64,000 nucleotides of DNA. Origin: Nitrospira sp. Its GTDB lineage: Bacteria > Nitrospirota > Nitrospiria > Nitrospirales > Nitrospiraceae. Each line of letters begins with the position of its first letter. Position 1 is the stretch's first letter. The notes beneath the pieces are model-generated. The model had not been told where the DNA came from. It did no database searches and was given only the letters and a program-made list of their open reading frames with translations. The DNA lies in NCBI GenBank assembly GCA_024331125.1, contig JANDJI010000008.1:24350-88349 (forward strand). Reading direction: 5' to 3'. This document shows positions 1 to 8,509 of the stretch, piece after piece. The translations under genes were made by a program, and so were the position numbers.

Positions 1-2
1 CC

Positions 3-386
3 GAATCGCCTCCCACCGTTCGGATGACCTGCGGAATTTGCCCGCAAGGGTACGCCGTCACCGGCGTCACGCAAGCGCCGGGGGTGTGCAAAGAGGATGA
101 CCCGACGCTGGTTGAATGTGTGCCGTTGGGAGCGAATCCCCTGGCGGTCTGCGGATCTTGCCCGGAGGGGTATGTGGAAATCGGAAGCTCCTCGGTACCG
201 GCCCGTTGCGGCGGCAGAGACGGTGGACGATTGACGCAATGCCAGTTGCAGAAGATGGAACAGAGTTTTCCAGACCCAAGCCGGGGAATGAAATTCTGCC
301 CGCCGGATTGCGGCAATATGCCTACGCCGGGTCAAGGAGCGTTGCCACCTCCTCCCAAATATCAACGGACGCCGGAAGAAAAATAA
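3..386 (+). CDS. cysteine-rich protein, C-terminal part (5' end outside window)
   Basis: The reading frame is open from the left edge to a stop at 384-386, so this is the 3' part of a longer gene. The first ATG inside the window is at 24. The visible protein is rich in Cys, Gly and Pro, with repeated units of the form CG-x-CP-x-GY (CGICPQGY, then CGSCPEGY about 40 residues later) and a CPPDC near the end. This suggests a secreted or envelope-exposed, disulphide- or metal-stabilised repeat protein. The tail is Pro-rich and charged. I recognise no family. ruvB follows 21 bases downstream on the same strand, so the two may be co-transcribed. Confidence 0.55.
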   Translation, partial: ESPPTVRMTCGICPQGYAVTGVTQAPGVCKEDDPTLVECVPLGANPLAVCGSCPEGYVEIGSSSVPARCGGRDGGRLTQCQLQKMEQSFPDPSRGMKFCPPDCGNMPTPGQGALPPPPKYQRTPEEK

Positions 387-407
387 GTCTTTTTTTGTAG
401 GGGAATA

Positions 408-1412
408 ATGGCCGAACGGATCGTGACCGGTCGAGCGATGGACGAAGAGCGGGGGATCGAACAGGCCCTCCGCCCGCAGGCGCTGAACGAATACGTCGGG
501 CAAGACAAGATGAAGGAGTCGTTGCGCGTCTGCATCGAGGCGGCCAAACGGCGGGGAGAGCCTCTCGATCACGCGATTTTCTACGGCCCGCCGGGATTGG
601 GGAAGACCACGATCGCCCACATCATCGCCAATGAAATGGGCGCGTCACTACGGTCAACGTCCGGGTTGGTGTTGGCCCACGCGGGAGATCTGGCGGCGAT
701 TCTCACCAACCTGCAAGAACACGACGTCCTCTTCATCGATGAGATTCATCGGTTGCCGGCCTCCGTTGAGGAAGCCCTCTATCCCGCGATGGAGGATTAT
801 CAACTTGATCTGGTGATCGGTCAGGGGCCGGGAACGAGGACGGTCAAGCTCGATCTGCCGCGCTTTACCCTCGTGGGAGCGACGACGAGGGCGGGGGCGT
901 TGACATCACCTCTCCGGGACCGGTTCGGCCTTGTGTACCGGCTCGAATTTTATTCCCCGGTCGAGTTGGAGACCATTGTGACCCGCTCGGCCGGTGTGTT
1001 GGGCATAGGGATCGATCGAGACGGAGCGACGGAAATCGCCGCCCGTGCGCGCGGGACGCCGCGCATTGCCAATCGGCTCGTCAAACGGATCAGGGACTAT
1101 GCGCAGGTCAAGGCGGACGGCCATATCACCAAATCGGTGGCCCGCGAAGGGCTGGCATGGGTCGGGATCGACGAAGCCGGATTTGACGATATGGACCGGA
1201 AGATTCTCTTGACGATCATCGACAAGTTCAACGGCGGACCGGTCGGGGTCGATTCCCTGGCTGCCGCACTCCAAGAAGACAAGGGGACCATCGAAGACGT
1301 GTATGAGCCCTACTTGATTCAGGCCGGTTTTCTTGATCGAACCGGTCGAGGCCGCCAGGCCACCAGACGGACCTTCGAACATTTCAACCGTCCGTTAACC
1401 CGGCTCCTTTAG
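408..1412 (+). CDS. ruvB: Holliday junction branch migration ATPase RuvB
   Basis: RuvB is the hexameric AAA+ motor that, with RuvA, drives branch migration of Holliday junctions in recombinational repair. The 334-residue length is typical. Walker [10 protein letters not shown] is at residues 60-68, the Walker B box ends in DEIH at 111-114, and the sensor region [18 protein letters not shown] is intact. A C-terminal winged-helix domain with the [13 protein letters not shown] signature is present. ruvA and ruvC are not next to it. The ATG at 408 is the only good start; the upstream purine run (taggggaataATG) is a weak ribosome binding site. Identity is secure. Confidence 0.97.
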   Translation: MAERIVTGRAMDEERGIEQALRPQALNEYVGQDKMKESLRVCIEAAKRRGEPLDHAIFYGPPGLGKTTIAHIIANEMGASLRSTSGLVLAHAGDLAAILTNLQEHDVLFIDEIHRLPASVEEALYPAMEDYQLDLVIGQGPGTRTVKLDLPRFTLVGATTRAGALTSPLRDRFGLVYRLEFYSPVELETIVTRSAGVLGIGIDRDGATEIAARARGTPRIANRLVKRIRDYAQVKADGHITKSVAREGLAWVGIDEAGFDDMDRKILLTIIDKFNGGPVGVDSLAAALQEDKGTIEDVYEPYLIQAGFLDRTGRGRQATRRTFEHFNRPLTRLL

Positions 1413-1618
1413 CCCGATGCCCGATAGAGATTCTCCAAGCGGGGGCTCAATGTGTCTCCTGCCGTTCGTAGCTGCTTCCGCGGTATCTCCCTGAGCAAGG
1501 AGCTGTCCTTGCAATGGTTTTAAAGGTTCCTGTAAGATTCCACCCTTGCCTCATAAGTTAGGTGTGTGAAGGGGCCGCTCAAGACTCGTTGCAACGCAGA
1601 GTCCAAGGCTTGGTGGTC

Positions 1619-2695
1619 ATGCCCAAAGACTTGCTCGATTACCGCAATGAAATCGATCGGATCGATGACGAAATCATCCGTCTTCTCAATGAGCGTTCCA
1701 AGCATGTGATCGAGATCGGGCGACTCAAGAAGGAGAAGGATGCGAACGCCAATCTCCATACGCAGGGGCGGGAGACGGCCATTATCGAACGATTAACCAA
1801 ACAAAACACGGGGCCATTCCCAACCGAGGCGATTCGGTCGGTCTATCGGGAGATCATGTCGGCGTCGTTGTCTCTGGAGGGGCCTCAAACGGTGGCCTAT
1901 CTCGGACCCAGGGCGACGTTCACCCACATGGCCTGCATGCAGAAGTTCGGCTCATCGGCCCAGTACGTTCCGGTGCACAGCATCAAGGAAGTGTTCAATG
2001 AGGTCGAGCGGGGGCGGGCTCATTTCGGCGTCGTGCCGATCGAGAATACGACAGAAGGCGTGGTCAATCACACGCTGGACATGTTCATTGACTCGAACTT
2101 GCTGATCTACGGTGAGATCCTCCAAGAGGTCACCCATCATTTACTGTCGAAATCCACTCTCCTCGAAGAGGTAAAGAAAATTTATTCTCATCCGCACGCC
2201 ATCGCCCAATGCCGCAATTGGCTGGAGACCCACCTGCCGCACGTTCCGGCCGTGGAGGTGGCCAGTACGGCGCGGGCCGCCGAGCTCTGCATCGATGAGC
2301 CGTCGTCCGCCGCGATCGCATCGGAATTGGCCGGACAATTGTACGGATTGAACGTGATCCGGGCTCGCATCGAAGACAATGTCAACAACATGACCCGCTT
2401 TCTGGTGTTGTCTCAGAAACCGTCCGAGCGGACGGGACGAGACAAGACGTCGCTAATGCTATCGATCAAAGACAAGGTCGGGGCCCTCTACGAGCTTCTG
2501 CGCCCGTTCGCCTCTCATGGGATCAACATGACGAAAATCGAATCACGGCCTTCACAGCGCAAAGCCTGGGAGTACATTTTCTTCGTCGACGTCGAAGGAC
2601 ATATTACGGAAGATCGGGTCAGCAGGGCGGTCGAAGAAGTCAAAGGACGCTGCTTGTTCATGAAAATTCTCGGTTCCTATCCGATATACAGTTGA
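1619..2695 (+). CDS. pheA: bifunctional chorismate mutase / prephenate dehydratase (P-protein)
   Basis: The protein converts chorismate to prephenate and then phenylpyruvate, the committed steps to phenylalanine. Starting at ATG 1619 (MPKDLLDYRNEID) it has about 358 residues: an AroQ-type chorismate mutase domain (about 1-85), a prephenate dehydratase domain (about 92-270, with the TRF motif in NNMTRFLVL) and a C-terminal ACT domain with GALYELL and ESRP motifs. Those ACT motifs bind Phe in known P-proteins, so allosteric feedback inhibition is expected. The frame extends upstream to 1562, but those residues do not look like the family. It heads the aromatic gene run; hisC starts 4 bases after its stop. 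Confidence 0.95.
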   Translation: MPKDLLDYRNEIDRIDDEIIRLLNERSKHVIEIGRLKKEKDANANLHTQGRETAIIERLTKQNTGPFPTEAIRSVYREIMSASLSLEGPQTVAYLGPRATFTHMACMQKFGSSAQYVPVHSIKEVFNEVERGRAHFGVVPIENTTEGVVNHTLDMFIDSNLLIYGEILQEVTHHLLSKSTLLEEVKKIYSHPHAIAQCRNWLETHLPHVPAVEVASTARAAELCIDEPSSAAIASELAGQLYGLNVIRARIEDNVNNMTRFLVLSQKPSERTGRDKTSLMLSIKDKVGALYELLRPFASHGINMTKIESRPSQRKAWEYIFFVDVEGHITEDRVSRAVEEVKGRCLFMKILGSYPIYS

Positions 2696-2699
2696 TCTC

Positions 2700-3785
2700 A
2701 TGGCGCTTCACATTCATCCCGACATCCAATCCCTGACCCCCTACGTTCCGGGAAAACCGATCGAGGAGCTGCAGCGCGAACTCGGGCTTGGCCGAGTGAT
2801 CAAGCTTGCCTCCAATGAAAACCCGATCGGGCCTTCTCCCAAAGCGCTGGCGGCGCTGGTGGGAGCGACCGACAACCTGCATCGCTATCCCGACGGCGGA
2901 GGACATCGACTCAGGCAAGTCCTCGCCGAACGGTGGAAGGTGTCGAGCGAGCAGATTATCTTGGGCAACGGGTCCGACGAGCTTCTTGGATTATTGGCCC
3001 GGGCATTTCTGGCTCCCGGCGATGACGCGGTCATGGCCGACCATACCTTCGTGATCTACAGGATGGAAGTGACGGCCGCGCACGGCAATCCCATCGTCGT
3101 GCCCCTGACGAACTGGACCCACGATCTTGACGCCATGGCCGGAGCCGTGACGCCGCGAACCAGACTGCTGTTCGTCTGCAATCCCAACAATCCCACGGGG
3201 ACTATGGTGTCGGCGGAGGAAGTCGGCCGGCTGATGGCCTCGGTGCCGAACGACGTGGTCGTCGTGTTCGACGAGGCGTATTTCGAGTACGTTCGCGATC
3301 CACGGTTTCCCGATACGATCGCCTATGTCAGGGACGGTCGAAACGTCGTGGTGCTGAGGACCTTTTCCAAGATTTACGGGCTGGCGGGGCTGAGAATCGG
3401 GTACGGGATTACGACGCCTGAAATCGCGGGCGTTCTGAATCGGATACGGCCTCCGTTCAACGCGAACAGCCTCGCCCAGCGGGCGGCTGCGGCCGCGCTC
3501 GGCGACGAGGAACATGTGGCGAGAAGTCGATCCGTCAACGCGGAGGGCATGGAGCAGATCGGTCAAGGGCTTAAGGCGCTCGGATTGACTCCGATTCCGA
3601 GCCAAACCAATTTTCTGTATTTCGACGTCGGCCGGGATGGGCGGCGGGTGTTTGAGGCCCTGCTGCGCGAAGGGATCATCGTGCGACACATCGAAGGAAC
3701 GATGCTCCGCGTCACCATCGGTCTGGCCGACGAGAACGCCGCTTTCCTTCAGGCCTTGAAAAAGGTCTTGGCGTGCGAGACGTGA
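2700..3785 (+). CDS. hisC: histidinol-phosphate / aromatic aminotransferase (HisC family)
   Basis: This is a PLP-dependent class I/II aminotransferase of the HisC type, 361 residues. The PLP lysine is K224 in TFSKIYGLAGLRIGYG; NPNNPTG (161-167) and DEAY (191-194) are also present. HisC enzymes make histidinol phosphate, and several also transaminate phenylpyruvate or prephenate. Placement between pheA and aroF/tyrA, away from other his genes, suggests that this copy supplies the aromatic transamination step, alone or with a histidine role. That is inference; sequence alone does not separate the substrates. Confidence 0.9.
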   Translation: MALHIHPDIQSLTPYVPGKPIEELQRELGLGRVIKLASNENPIGPSPKALAALVGATDNLHRYPDGGGHRLRQVLAERWKVSSEQIILGNGSDELLGLLARAFLAPGDDAVMADHTFVIYRMEVTAAHGNPIVVPLTNWTHDLDAMAGAVTPRTRLLFVCNPNNPTGTMVSAEEVGRLMASVPNDVVVVFDEAYFEYVRDPRFPDTIAYVRDGRNVVVLRTFSKIYGLAGLRIGYGITTPEIAGVLNRIRPPFNANSLAQRAAAAALGDEEHVARSRSVNAEGMEQIGQGLKALGLTPIPSQTNFLYFDVGRDGRRVFEALLREGIIVRHIEGTMLRVTIGLADENAAFLQALKKVLACET

Positions 3786-3803
3786 TGGAAGCGCGAGGGG
3801 ATC

Positions 3804-4817
3804 ATGATCATTGTCTTGAAGCCTGATGCGTCTGAAAGCCAGGTGGATCACATCATCGATCGGCTGCGGGATCTGGGATTGAAGTCGCAGATCTCCACCG
3901 GCCAGGAACGCACGATCATTGGCGTCATCGGCGACGATCGCATTTTGCACAATCAACCGCTCACGGCTCTGCCCGGCGTCGAAAGCGTGTTGCCCATTCT
4001 GGCTCCTTGGAAGCTCGTGAGCCGCGAGTTCAAAAAAGAATCGACCGTCATCGACGTCAACGGCGTCAAGATCGGCGGCAAGAAAATCGCGATCATGGCC
4101 GGTCCCTGCGCCGTGGAGCGGCTGGAGCTGACGGTGGGCATTGCCCATGAAGTGAAGGCGGCCGGCGCCTCGATCCTGCGAGGGGGCGCCTATAAGCCCA
4201 GGACCTCTCCCTATTCGTTTCAGGGCTTGGGGCGGGAAGGACTCGATTATTTGGTGGAGGCCAGAAAACAGACCGGTCTTCCCGTCGTCAGCGAAATTCT
4301 GGATACGAGAGACATCGAACTGTTTCTTGAGAAGGCGGACATCATTCAGATCGGCGCGCGAAACATGCAGAACTTCGAGCTGCTCAAGGAGGTCGGCGCC
4401 TACGACAAACCGGTGCTTCTCAAGCGCGGGCTGTCGGCGACCATTAAGGAATTTCTCTTGTCCGCGGAGTACATCATGTCCCGGGGCAACCAAAACGTCA
4501 TGCTCTGTGAGCGGGGCATTCGCACGTTCGAGACGCAATATCGCAACACCCTCGATATCGCCGCGATTCCCACGCTGAAAGAATTGTCGCATCTGCCGGT
4601 GATCGTGGACCCCAGTCATGCCACGGGCAAGTGGGATTTGGTGGCTCCCATGTCGAGGGCCGCGATCGCGGCGGGCGCCGACGGATTGCTCATCGAGGTG
4701 CATTCCAACCCCGAGCGTGCCTTGTGCGACGGAGAAGAGTCGATCAAACCCTCGAAGTTCAAGGCGTTGATGCGCGATCTGGAGAACATTGCCAAGGTTG
4801 TGGGGAGGGAGCTGTAG
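3804..4817 (+). CDS. aroF: 3-deoxy-7-phosphoheptulonate (DAHP) synthase, type I-beta with N-terminal regulatory domain
   Basis: The enzyme condenses phosphoenolpyruvate and erythrose 4-phosphate, the first step of the shikimate pathway. It has 337 residues. The first ~70 form a ferredoxin-like (ACT-like) domain as in the Thermotoga maritima enzyme, where it mediates tyrosine feedback. The catalytic barrel follows, with [34 protein letters not shown] and DPSHATGK motifs. The start is supported by a gagggg ribosome binding site about 6 bases upstream. It lies between hisC and tyrA in the same operon. A regulated I-beta enzyme is expected from the intact N-terminal domain. Confidence 0.95.
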   Translation: MIIVLKPDASESQVDHIIDRLRDLGLKSQISTGQERTIIGVIGDDRILHNQPLTALPGVESVLPILAPWKLVSREFKKESTVIDVNGVKIGGKKIAIMAGPCAVERLELTVGIAHEVKAAGASILRGGAYKPRTSPYSFQGLGREGLDYLVEARKQTGLPVVSEILDTRDIELFLEKADIIQIGARNMQNFELLKEVGAYDKPVLLKRGLSATIKEFLLSAEYIMSRGNQNVMLCERGIRTFETQYRNTLDIAAIPTLKELSHLPVIVDPSHATGKWDLVAPMSRAAIAAGADGLLIEVHSNPERALCDGEESIKPSKFKALMRDLENIAKVVGREL

Positions 4818-4825
4818 AAGCCTCC

Positions 4826-5719
4826 ATGGCGGTTCATTTCAAGCAAGCGGCAATCGTCGGGGTGGGCTTGATCGGCGGCTCGCTGGGCATGGTGCTGCGC
4901 GGCAAATCCCTGGCCGATCACGTCGTGGGCATAGGCCGTCGCGAGGAAAACCTCAAAACCGCCGTGGAAATGGGAGCGATCGACCGGTACGTGTCGGATC
5001 CAAAAGACGGCGTGCGGGGATCGGATCTGGTGATTTTGGCCACGCCGGTCGATACCTACGAGCGGCATCTCAAGGAATGGGCCCATTGTCTGGAGCCGGG
5101 AACGATCGTGAGCGACGTGGGGAGCGTCAAAGGTTCGTTGGTCGAGCGGTCCGAGGCGATCATGCCCCCAGGCGTGCATTTCGTGGGCGCCCATCCGATC
5201 GCCGGAAAGGAAAAAACGGGGGTGGCGGAGGGATCGGCCCACCTGTTCAAGGGGGCGCGGTGCATCGTGACGCCCACGAAGAAGACCGATCCGCAGGCCC
5301 TGGAGCGGATCAAACGGCTGTGGGAGGAAACCGGATCCATTCTGCTGACGATGGACCCTCACCTGCACGATCAAGTTCTCGGGGCGGTCAGTCACCTCCC
5401 CCATGCCGCCGCGTTCGCCCTGATGATTGCGTTGGCCGATTTGCGCGATCATCGGCTCTCCTCGTTGGATTTGGCCCGTCATTCCGGCGGCGGTCTGCGG
5501 GATACCACGAGAATTGCGGCCGGCTCTCCTGAAATGTGGCGTGACATTTTTGTATGGAATCGGGACAATGTGGTGTCGTTGATCGAGGTGTACCAGCGGG
5601 CGCTGGACGAACTCAAGCGCCTGATCGCGGCGGGCGACGCCGCCGGCATCGAACGAATGATCGAGCGCGCCAAACGCGAGCGGGAAAAACTGAACGATCC
5701 CGTCGCCGTTGCAACGTAA
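4826..5719 (+). CDS. tyrA: prephenate dehydrogenase
   Basis: The enzyme oxidatively decarboxylates prephenate to 4-hydroxyphenylpyruvate, leading to tyrosine. It has 297 residues from ATG 4826 (MAVHFKQAAIVG). The NAD(P)-binding glycine motif GVGLIGGS is at about residues 12-19, followed by the TyrA-type HPIAGKEKTG and the SHLPHAAAFAL helix. The frame is open further upstream inside aroF, but only the 4826 start places the Rossmann motif normally. It begins 8 bases after aroF and ends 3 bases before aroA. No ACT domain is fused, so feedback control, if any, probably works through the other pathway enzymes. Confidence 0.94.
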   Translation: MAVHFKQAAIVGVGLIGGSLGMVLRGKSLADHVVGIGRREENLKTAVEMGAIDRYVSDPKDGVRGSDLVILATPVDTYERHLKEWAHCLEPGTIVSDVGSVKGSLVERSEAIMPPGVHFVGAHPIAGKEKTGVAEGSAHLFKGARCIVTPTKKTDPQALERIKRLWEETGSILLTMDPHLHDQVLGAVSHLPHAAAFALMIALADLRDHRLSSLDLARHSGGGLRDTTRIAAGSPEMWRDIFVWNRDNVVSLIEVYQRALDELKRLIAAGDAAGIERMIERAKREREKLNDPVAVAT

Positions 5720-5722
5720 ACG

Positions 5723-7060
5723 ATGAAGACCGCCTTGACCGTCACGCCGGGCCCCTCTCTCAAAGGAACGATCAGCGTTCCAGGCGACAAATCCATCACC
5801 CACCGAGCCATCATTCTTGCGTCGCTGGGAGAGGGTGTCAGCACCATCTCGGCGTATTGCCGAGGGGAGGACTGCCTCAACACCATGCGGGCGTTTCGCG
5901 AGCTGGGCATCCGGATCGACGAGACGCCGGAACGCCTGACCGTGCACGGCAAAGGATTGAGGGGATTGAGCGAGCCCGATTTGCCGATTGATTGCGGCAA
6001 CTCGGGAACGGGCATCCGTTTGCTGGCGGGACTGCTGGCGGGGCAGGACTTCTTCACCGTCCTGACGGGAGACGAATCGATCCGGCGTCGGCCCATGGGG
6101 CGGGTGGTCAAACCCCTGCGCGAAATGGGCGCCGTGATCGCGGGACGCAAGGGAGGCGAGTTGGCTCCCTTGGCGATCACCGGAAAACCATTGCGCGGGA
6201 CGACCTATGTCTTGCCGGTCCCCAGCGCCCAGGTCAAATCGGCGCTGCTGCTCGCCGGCCTCTTTGCCGAAGGAACGACGCGCATTCAGGAACCGCGGCT
6301 GTCGCGAGATCATACGGAGCGGATGTTTGAATCGTTCGGCGTTCCCCTCTTGCGTGAGGGCGACACGTTGATCCTGCAAGGGCGGCCGAGCGTGGGATGG
6401 GCGGGACGGCAGATGGTCGTTCCCGGTGATTTCTCCTCAGCCGCGTTTTTCATCGTGGGAGCGACGATCGTCCCTGGTTCCGACGTCACGATCACGAACG
6501 TCGGGTTCAATCGGACCAGAACCGGTTTGCTTGAGGTGCTGAAGAGAATGGGAGCCGATATTCAGGTGCTTCGCCGATGGGAAGAGGGAGGAGAGCCGGT
6601 CGCCGATCTTCGTGTGAAGTCGGCTCCTCTCACGGGCGTGACCATCGGGGCGGATCTTATTCCGCAAACCATCGATGAATTCCCCATTCTCTGCGTGGCG
6701 GCATCGGTCGCGGAAGGGGAAACCGTGATTTCCGGGGCGGAGGAACTCCGCGTCAAAGAAAGCGATCGGATCGCCACCATGGCCGCCGAATTACGCGCGA
6801 TGGGGGCTCGGATCATCGAAAAACCCGACGGCATGGTCGTTCAAGGGCTTGGCGCGAACGGGGAAAACGGCCGCCTCAAGGCCGTCGGTACGGCGCGGAG
6901 CCATGGGGATCACCGGGTCGCCATGTCGCTGGCCATCGCGGGATTGACGGCCGAGTCCGACACGACCATCGCCGAAAGCGGGTGCGTAGAAACCTCTTTC
7001 CCGAACTTTGAATCCCTGTTGGCCCAGTTGTTGATCCGCGAGGCCGGGGCACTATGGTGA
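5723..7060 (+). CDS. aroA: 3-phosphoshikimate 1-carboxyvinyltransferase (EPSP synthase), class II-type motifs
   Basis: EPSP synthase joins shikimate 3-phosphate and phosphoenolpyruvate; 445 residues. The N-terminal GDKSITHRA and the GNSGTGIRLLAGLL and RPMGRV segments are typical. Four short motifs used to distinguish class II (often glyphosate-tolerant) enzymes are visible: GDKS, SAQVK, RDHTE and NRTR. GNSGTG replaces the class I NAGTA-type motif. Class assignment is by motif only and tolerance is not shown. The start lies 3 bases after tyrA and cmk follows closely, so translation is probably coupled along the operon. Confidence 0.95.
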   Translation: MKTALTVTPGPSLKGTISVPGDKSITHRAIILASLGEGVSTISAYCRGEDCLNTMRAFRELGIRIDETPERLTVHGKGLRGLSEPDLPIDCGNSGTGIRLLAGLLAGQDFFTVLTGDESIRRRPMGRVVKPLREMGAVIAGRKGGELAPLAITGKPLRGTTYVLPVPSAQVKSALLLAGLFAEGTTRIQEPRLSRDHTERMFESFGVPLLREGDTLILQGRPSVGWAGRQMVVPGDFSSAAFFIVGATIVPGSDVTITNVGFNRTRTGLLEVLKRMGADIQVLRRWEEGGEPVADLRVKSAPLTGVTIGADLIPQTIDEFPILCVAASVAEGETVISGAEELRVKESDRIATMAAELRAMGARIIEKPDGMVVQGLGANGENGRLKAVGTARSHGDHRVAMSLAIAGLTAESDTTIAESGCVETSFPNFESLLAQLLIREAGALW

Positions 7061-7103
7061 CGGCGGCTTGTCGGGCGGTCGCGGACGGAAGGATGAGGCG
7101 GGC

Positions 7104-7763
7104 GTGATCATTGCCATCGATGGGCCGGCCGGAGTCGGCAAAAGCACCGTGGCGAAGTTGTTGGCGGCCAAGTTGGGGTTTCTGTATCTCGACACGGGAG
7201 CCCTCTATCGGGCCGTCGCCTGGAAAGTGCTGAAGGCGGGGATCTCGCCGATGGACCATGAGCGGGTCAAGGAGCTTTTGCCTGAGACGTCCCTTGATAT
7301 TCAATTTCACAACGGCACGATGCGGGTGTTGCTCGACGGGTGTGACGTGACCGGCGAGCTTCGCACGCCGGACGTCTCGGCTGCGGCTTCCTCGGTATCC
7401 GCCATCCCGGCCGTCCGAGAGTGGCTGATTCCCGTTCAACGCCGAATCGGCGAGCGTGGTTCCGTGGTCGTGGAGGGACGCGATATCGGGACGAGGATCT
7501 TTCCTTCCGCCCAGCTCAAGTTTTTTCTGGATGCGGATGCGAAGGTGCGGGCCGAGCGCCGTCACCGGGAATTGGTCGCCGCCGGTCATACGGGAGCGAT
7601 GGAAGCGACGTATCAGGATTTATCCGGGCGAGACATGCAAGACCGCACCCGCTCGATCGCGCCGCTGGTTCCGGCCGCCGATGCCCGGGCGATCGATACC
7701 TCCGACCTCAGCATCGAGCAAGTGGTGGAGCGGATGATGGCGGCAGTGTCGGCCACGCTGTGA
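7104..7763 (+). CDS. cmk: cytidylate kinase
   Basis: Cytidylate kinase phosphorylates (d)CMP to (d)CDP. From GTG 7104 (MIIAIDGPAGVGKST) it is 219 residues, the usual length. The P-loop GPAGVGKST is at the extreme N-terminus, LDTGALYRAVA and VVEGRDIGTRIFP are the CMP-binding motifs, and the R-x-RHREL lid helix is present. An upstream TTG (7068) would add 12 atypical residues. A ggatgagg purine tract 5 bases before the GTG decides the start. The next gene begins within the cmk stop codon. The cmk-plsC-rpsA order is common in bacteria. Confidence 0.94.
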   Translation: MIIAIDGPAGVGKSTVAKLLAAKLGFLYLDTGALYRAVAWKVLKAGISPMDHERVKELLPETSLDIQFHNGTMRVLLDGCDVTGELRTPDVSAAASSVSAIPAVREWLIPVQRRIGERGSVVVEGRDIGTRIFPSAQLKFFLDADAKVRAERRHRELVAAGHTGAMEATYQDLSGRDMQDRTRSIAPLVPAADARAIDTSDLSIEQVVERMMAAVSATL

Positions 7764-8455
7764 CCGCCATTGTGTACGGCATTTTGTGGGTGCTGGTCAG
7801 GGCGATCGGTCGGGTCTGGTTCCGCTATCGGGTCGAGGGATCGATTCCGCCGAGTGGAGGCCTGCTGGTAGCCGCGAATCACGCCAGTTATCTCGACATT
7901 CCGCTGCTCGGATGCGGGATGAAGCGCAGAGCGTGGTATCTCGGACGCAGCGACCTGTTCCCTGTTCCGGTCTTGAACGCCGTGCTCCGGTCGTTGGGCT
8001 GGATTCCCGTACGGATGGGGCGGCTTGATCGAGAGGCGTTCGGCAAGGCGATCGATTTGATTCGAGCAGGGAAAGTGGTGGTCATTTTCCCAGAAGGCGG
8101 TCGGAGCCGGGATGGTCGTCTGAGGCCCCCGAAAGCGGGGATCGGCGTCATTGTTTCGAAGACCGGATGTCCGGTCGTTCCGGCTTATCTGAAGGGAACG
8201 TTCGAAGCGTTGCCCACCGGAGCCCGGTGGCCTCGAAGACGGCCGGTGATGGTCCGATTCGGAGCGCCTCTTCGATTCGAGACGGATGGGAGGAAAGAAA
8301 AGGGAGTGGAGAGCAAACGGTTTTATGAAGAGGTCAGTCGGACCGTGATCGAGCGTATCGCCGCCTTGGGCGAGGTTCCTTCTCCTCTTGAGAAGGACGG
8401 TCTGGGACGTGATGCGTCGGAATCGCCGATCGCCGGGGCTCGCAACGCTGAGTGA
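7760..8455 (+). CDS. plsC: 1-acyl-sn-glycerol-3-phosphate acyltransferase
   Basis: PlsC makes phosphatidic acid by acylating lysophosphatidate at the inner membrane. It has 231 residues from GTG 7760, which overlaps the cmk TGA (GTGA), so translational coupling is likely. The N-terminal hydrophobic segment (AIVYGILWVLVRAIG) precedes the catalytic NHASYLD motif (HX4D) at about residues 40-46, FPEGGRSRDG binds the acceptor, and PVVPAYLKG is the later conserved block. The tail after the catalytic domain is charged and probably disordered. No odd features. Confidence 0.92.
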   Translation: MTAIVYGILWVLVRAIGRVWFRYRVEGSIPPSGGLLVAANHASYLDIPLLGCGMKRRAWYLGRSDLFPVPVLNAVLRSLGWIPVRMGRLDREAFGKAIDLIRAGKVVVIFPEGGRSRDGRLRPPKAGIGVIVSKTGCPVVPAYLKGTFEALPTGARWPRRRPVMVRFGAPLRFETDGRKEKGVESKRFYEEVSRTVIERIAALGEVPSPLEKDGLGRDASESPIAGARNAE

Positions 8456-8509
8456 GCCCGGTGCATTCACCATCAGCACCCGACAGAGGTCGGAAGAGTA
8501 GGACGTCAC

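Noticed and set aside
2991..4703. 570-residue minus-strand frame over hisC and aroF
   Set aside because: Arg/His/Gln-rich shadow with no ribosome binding site; the plus strand encodes two complete enzymes.
4616..6379. 587-residue minus-strand frame over aroF, tyrA and aroA
   Set aside because: Antisense shadow across three well-formed plus-strand genes, low-complexity composition and no motif.
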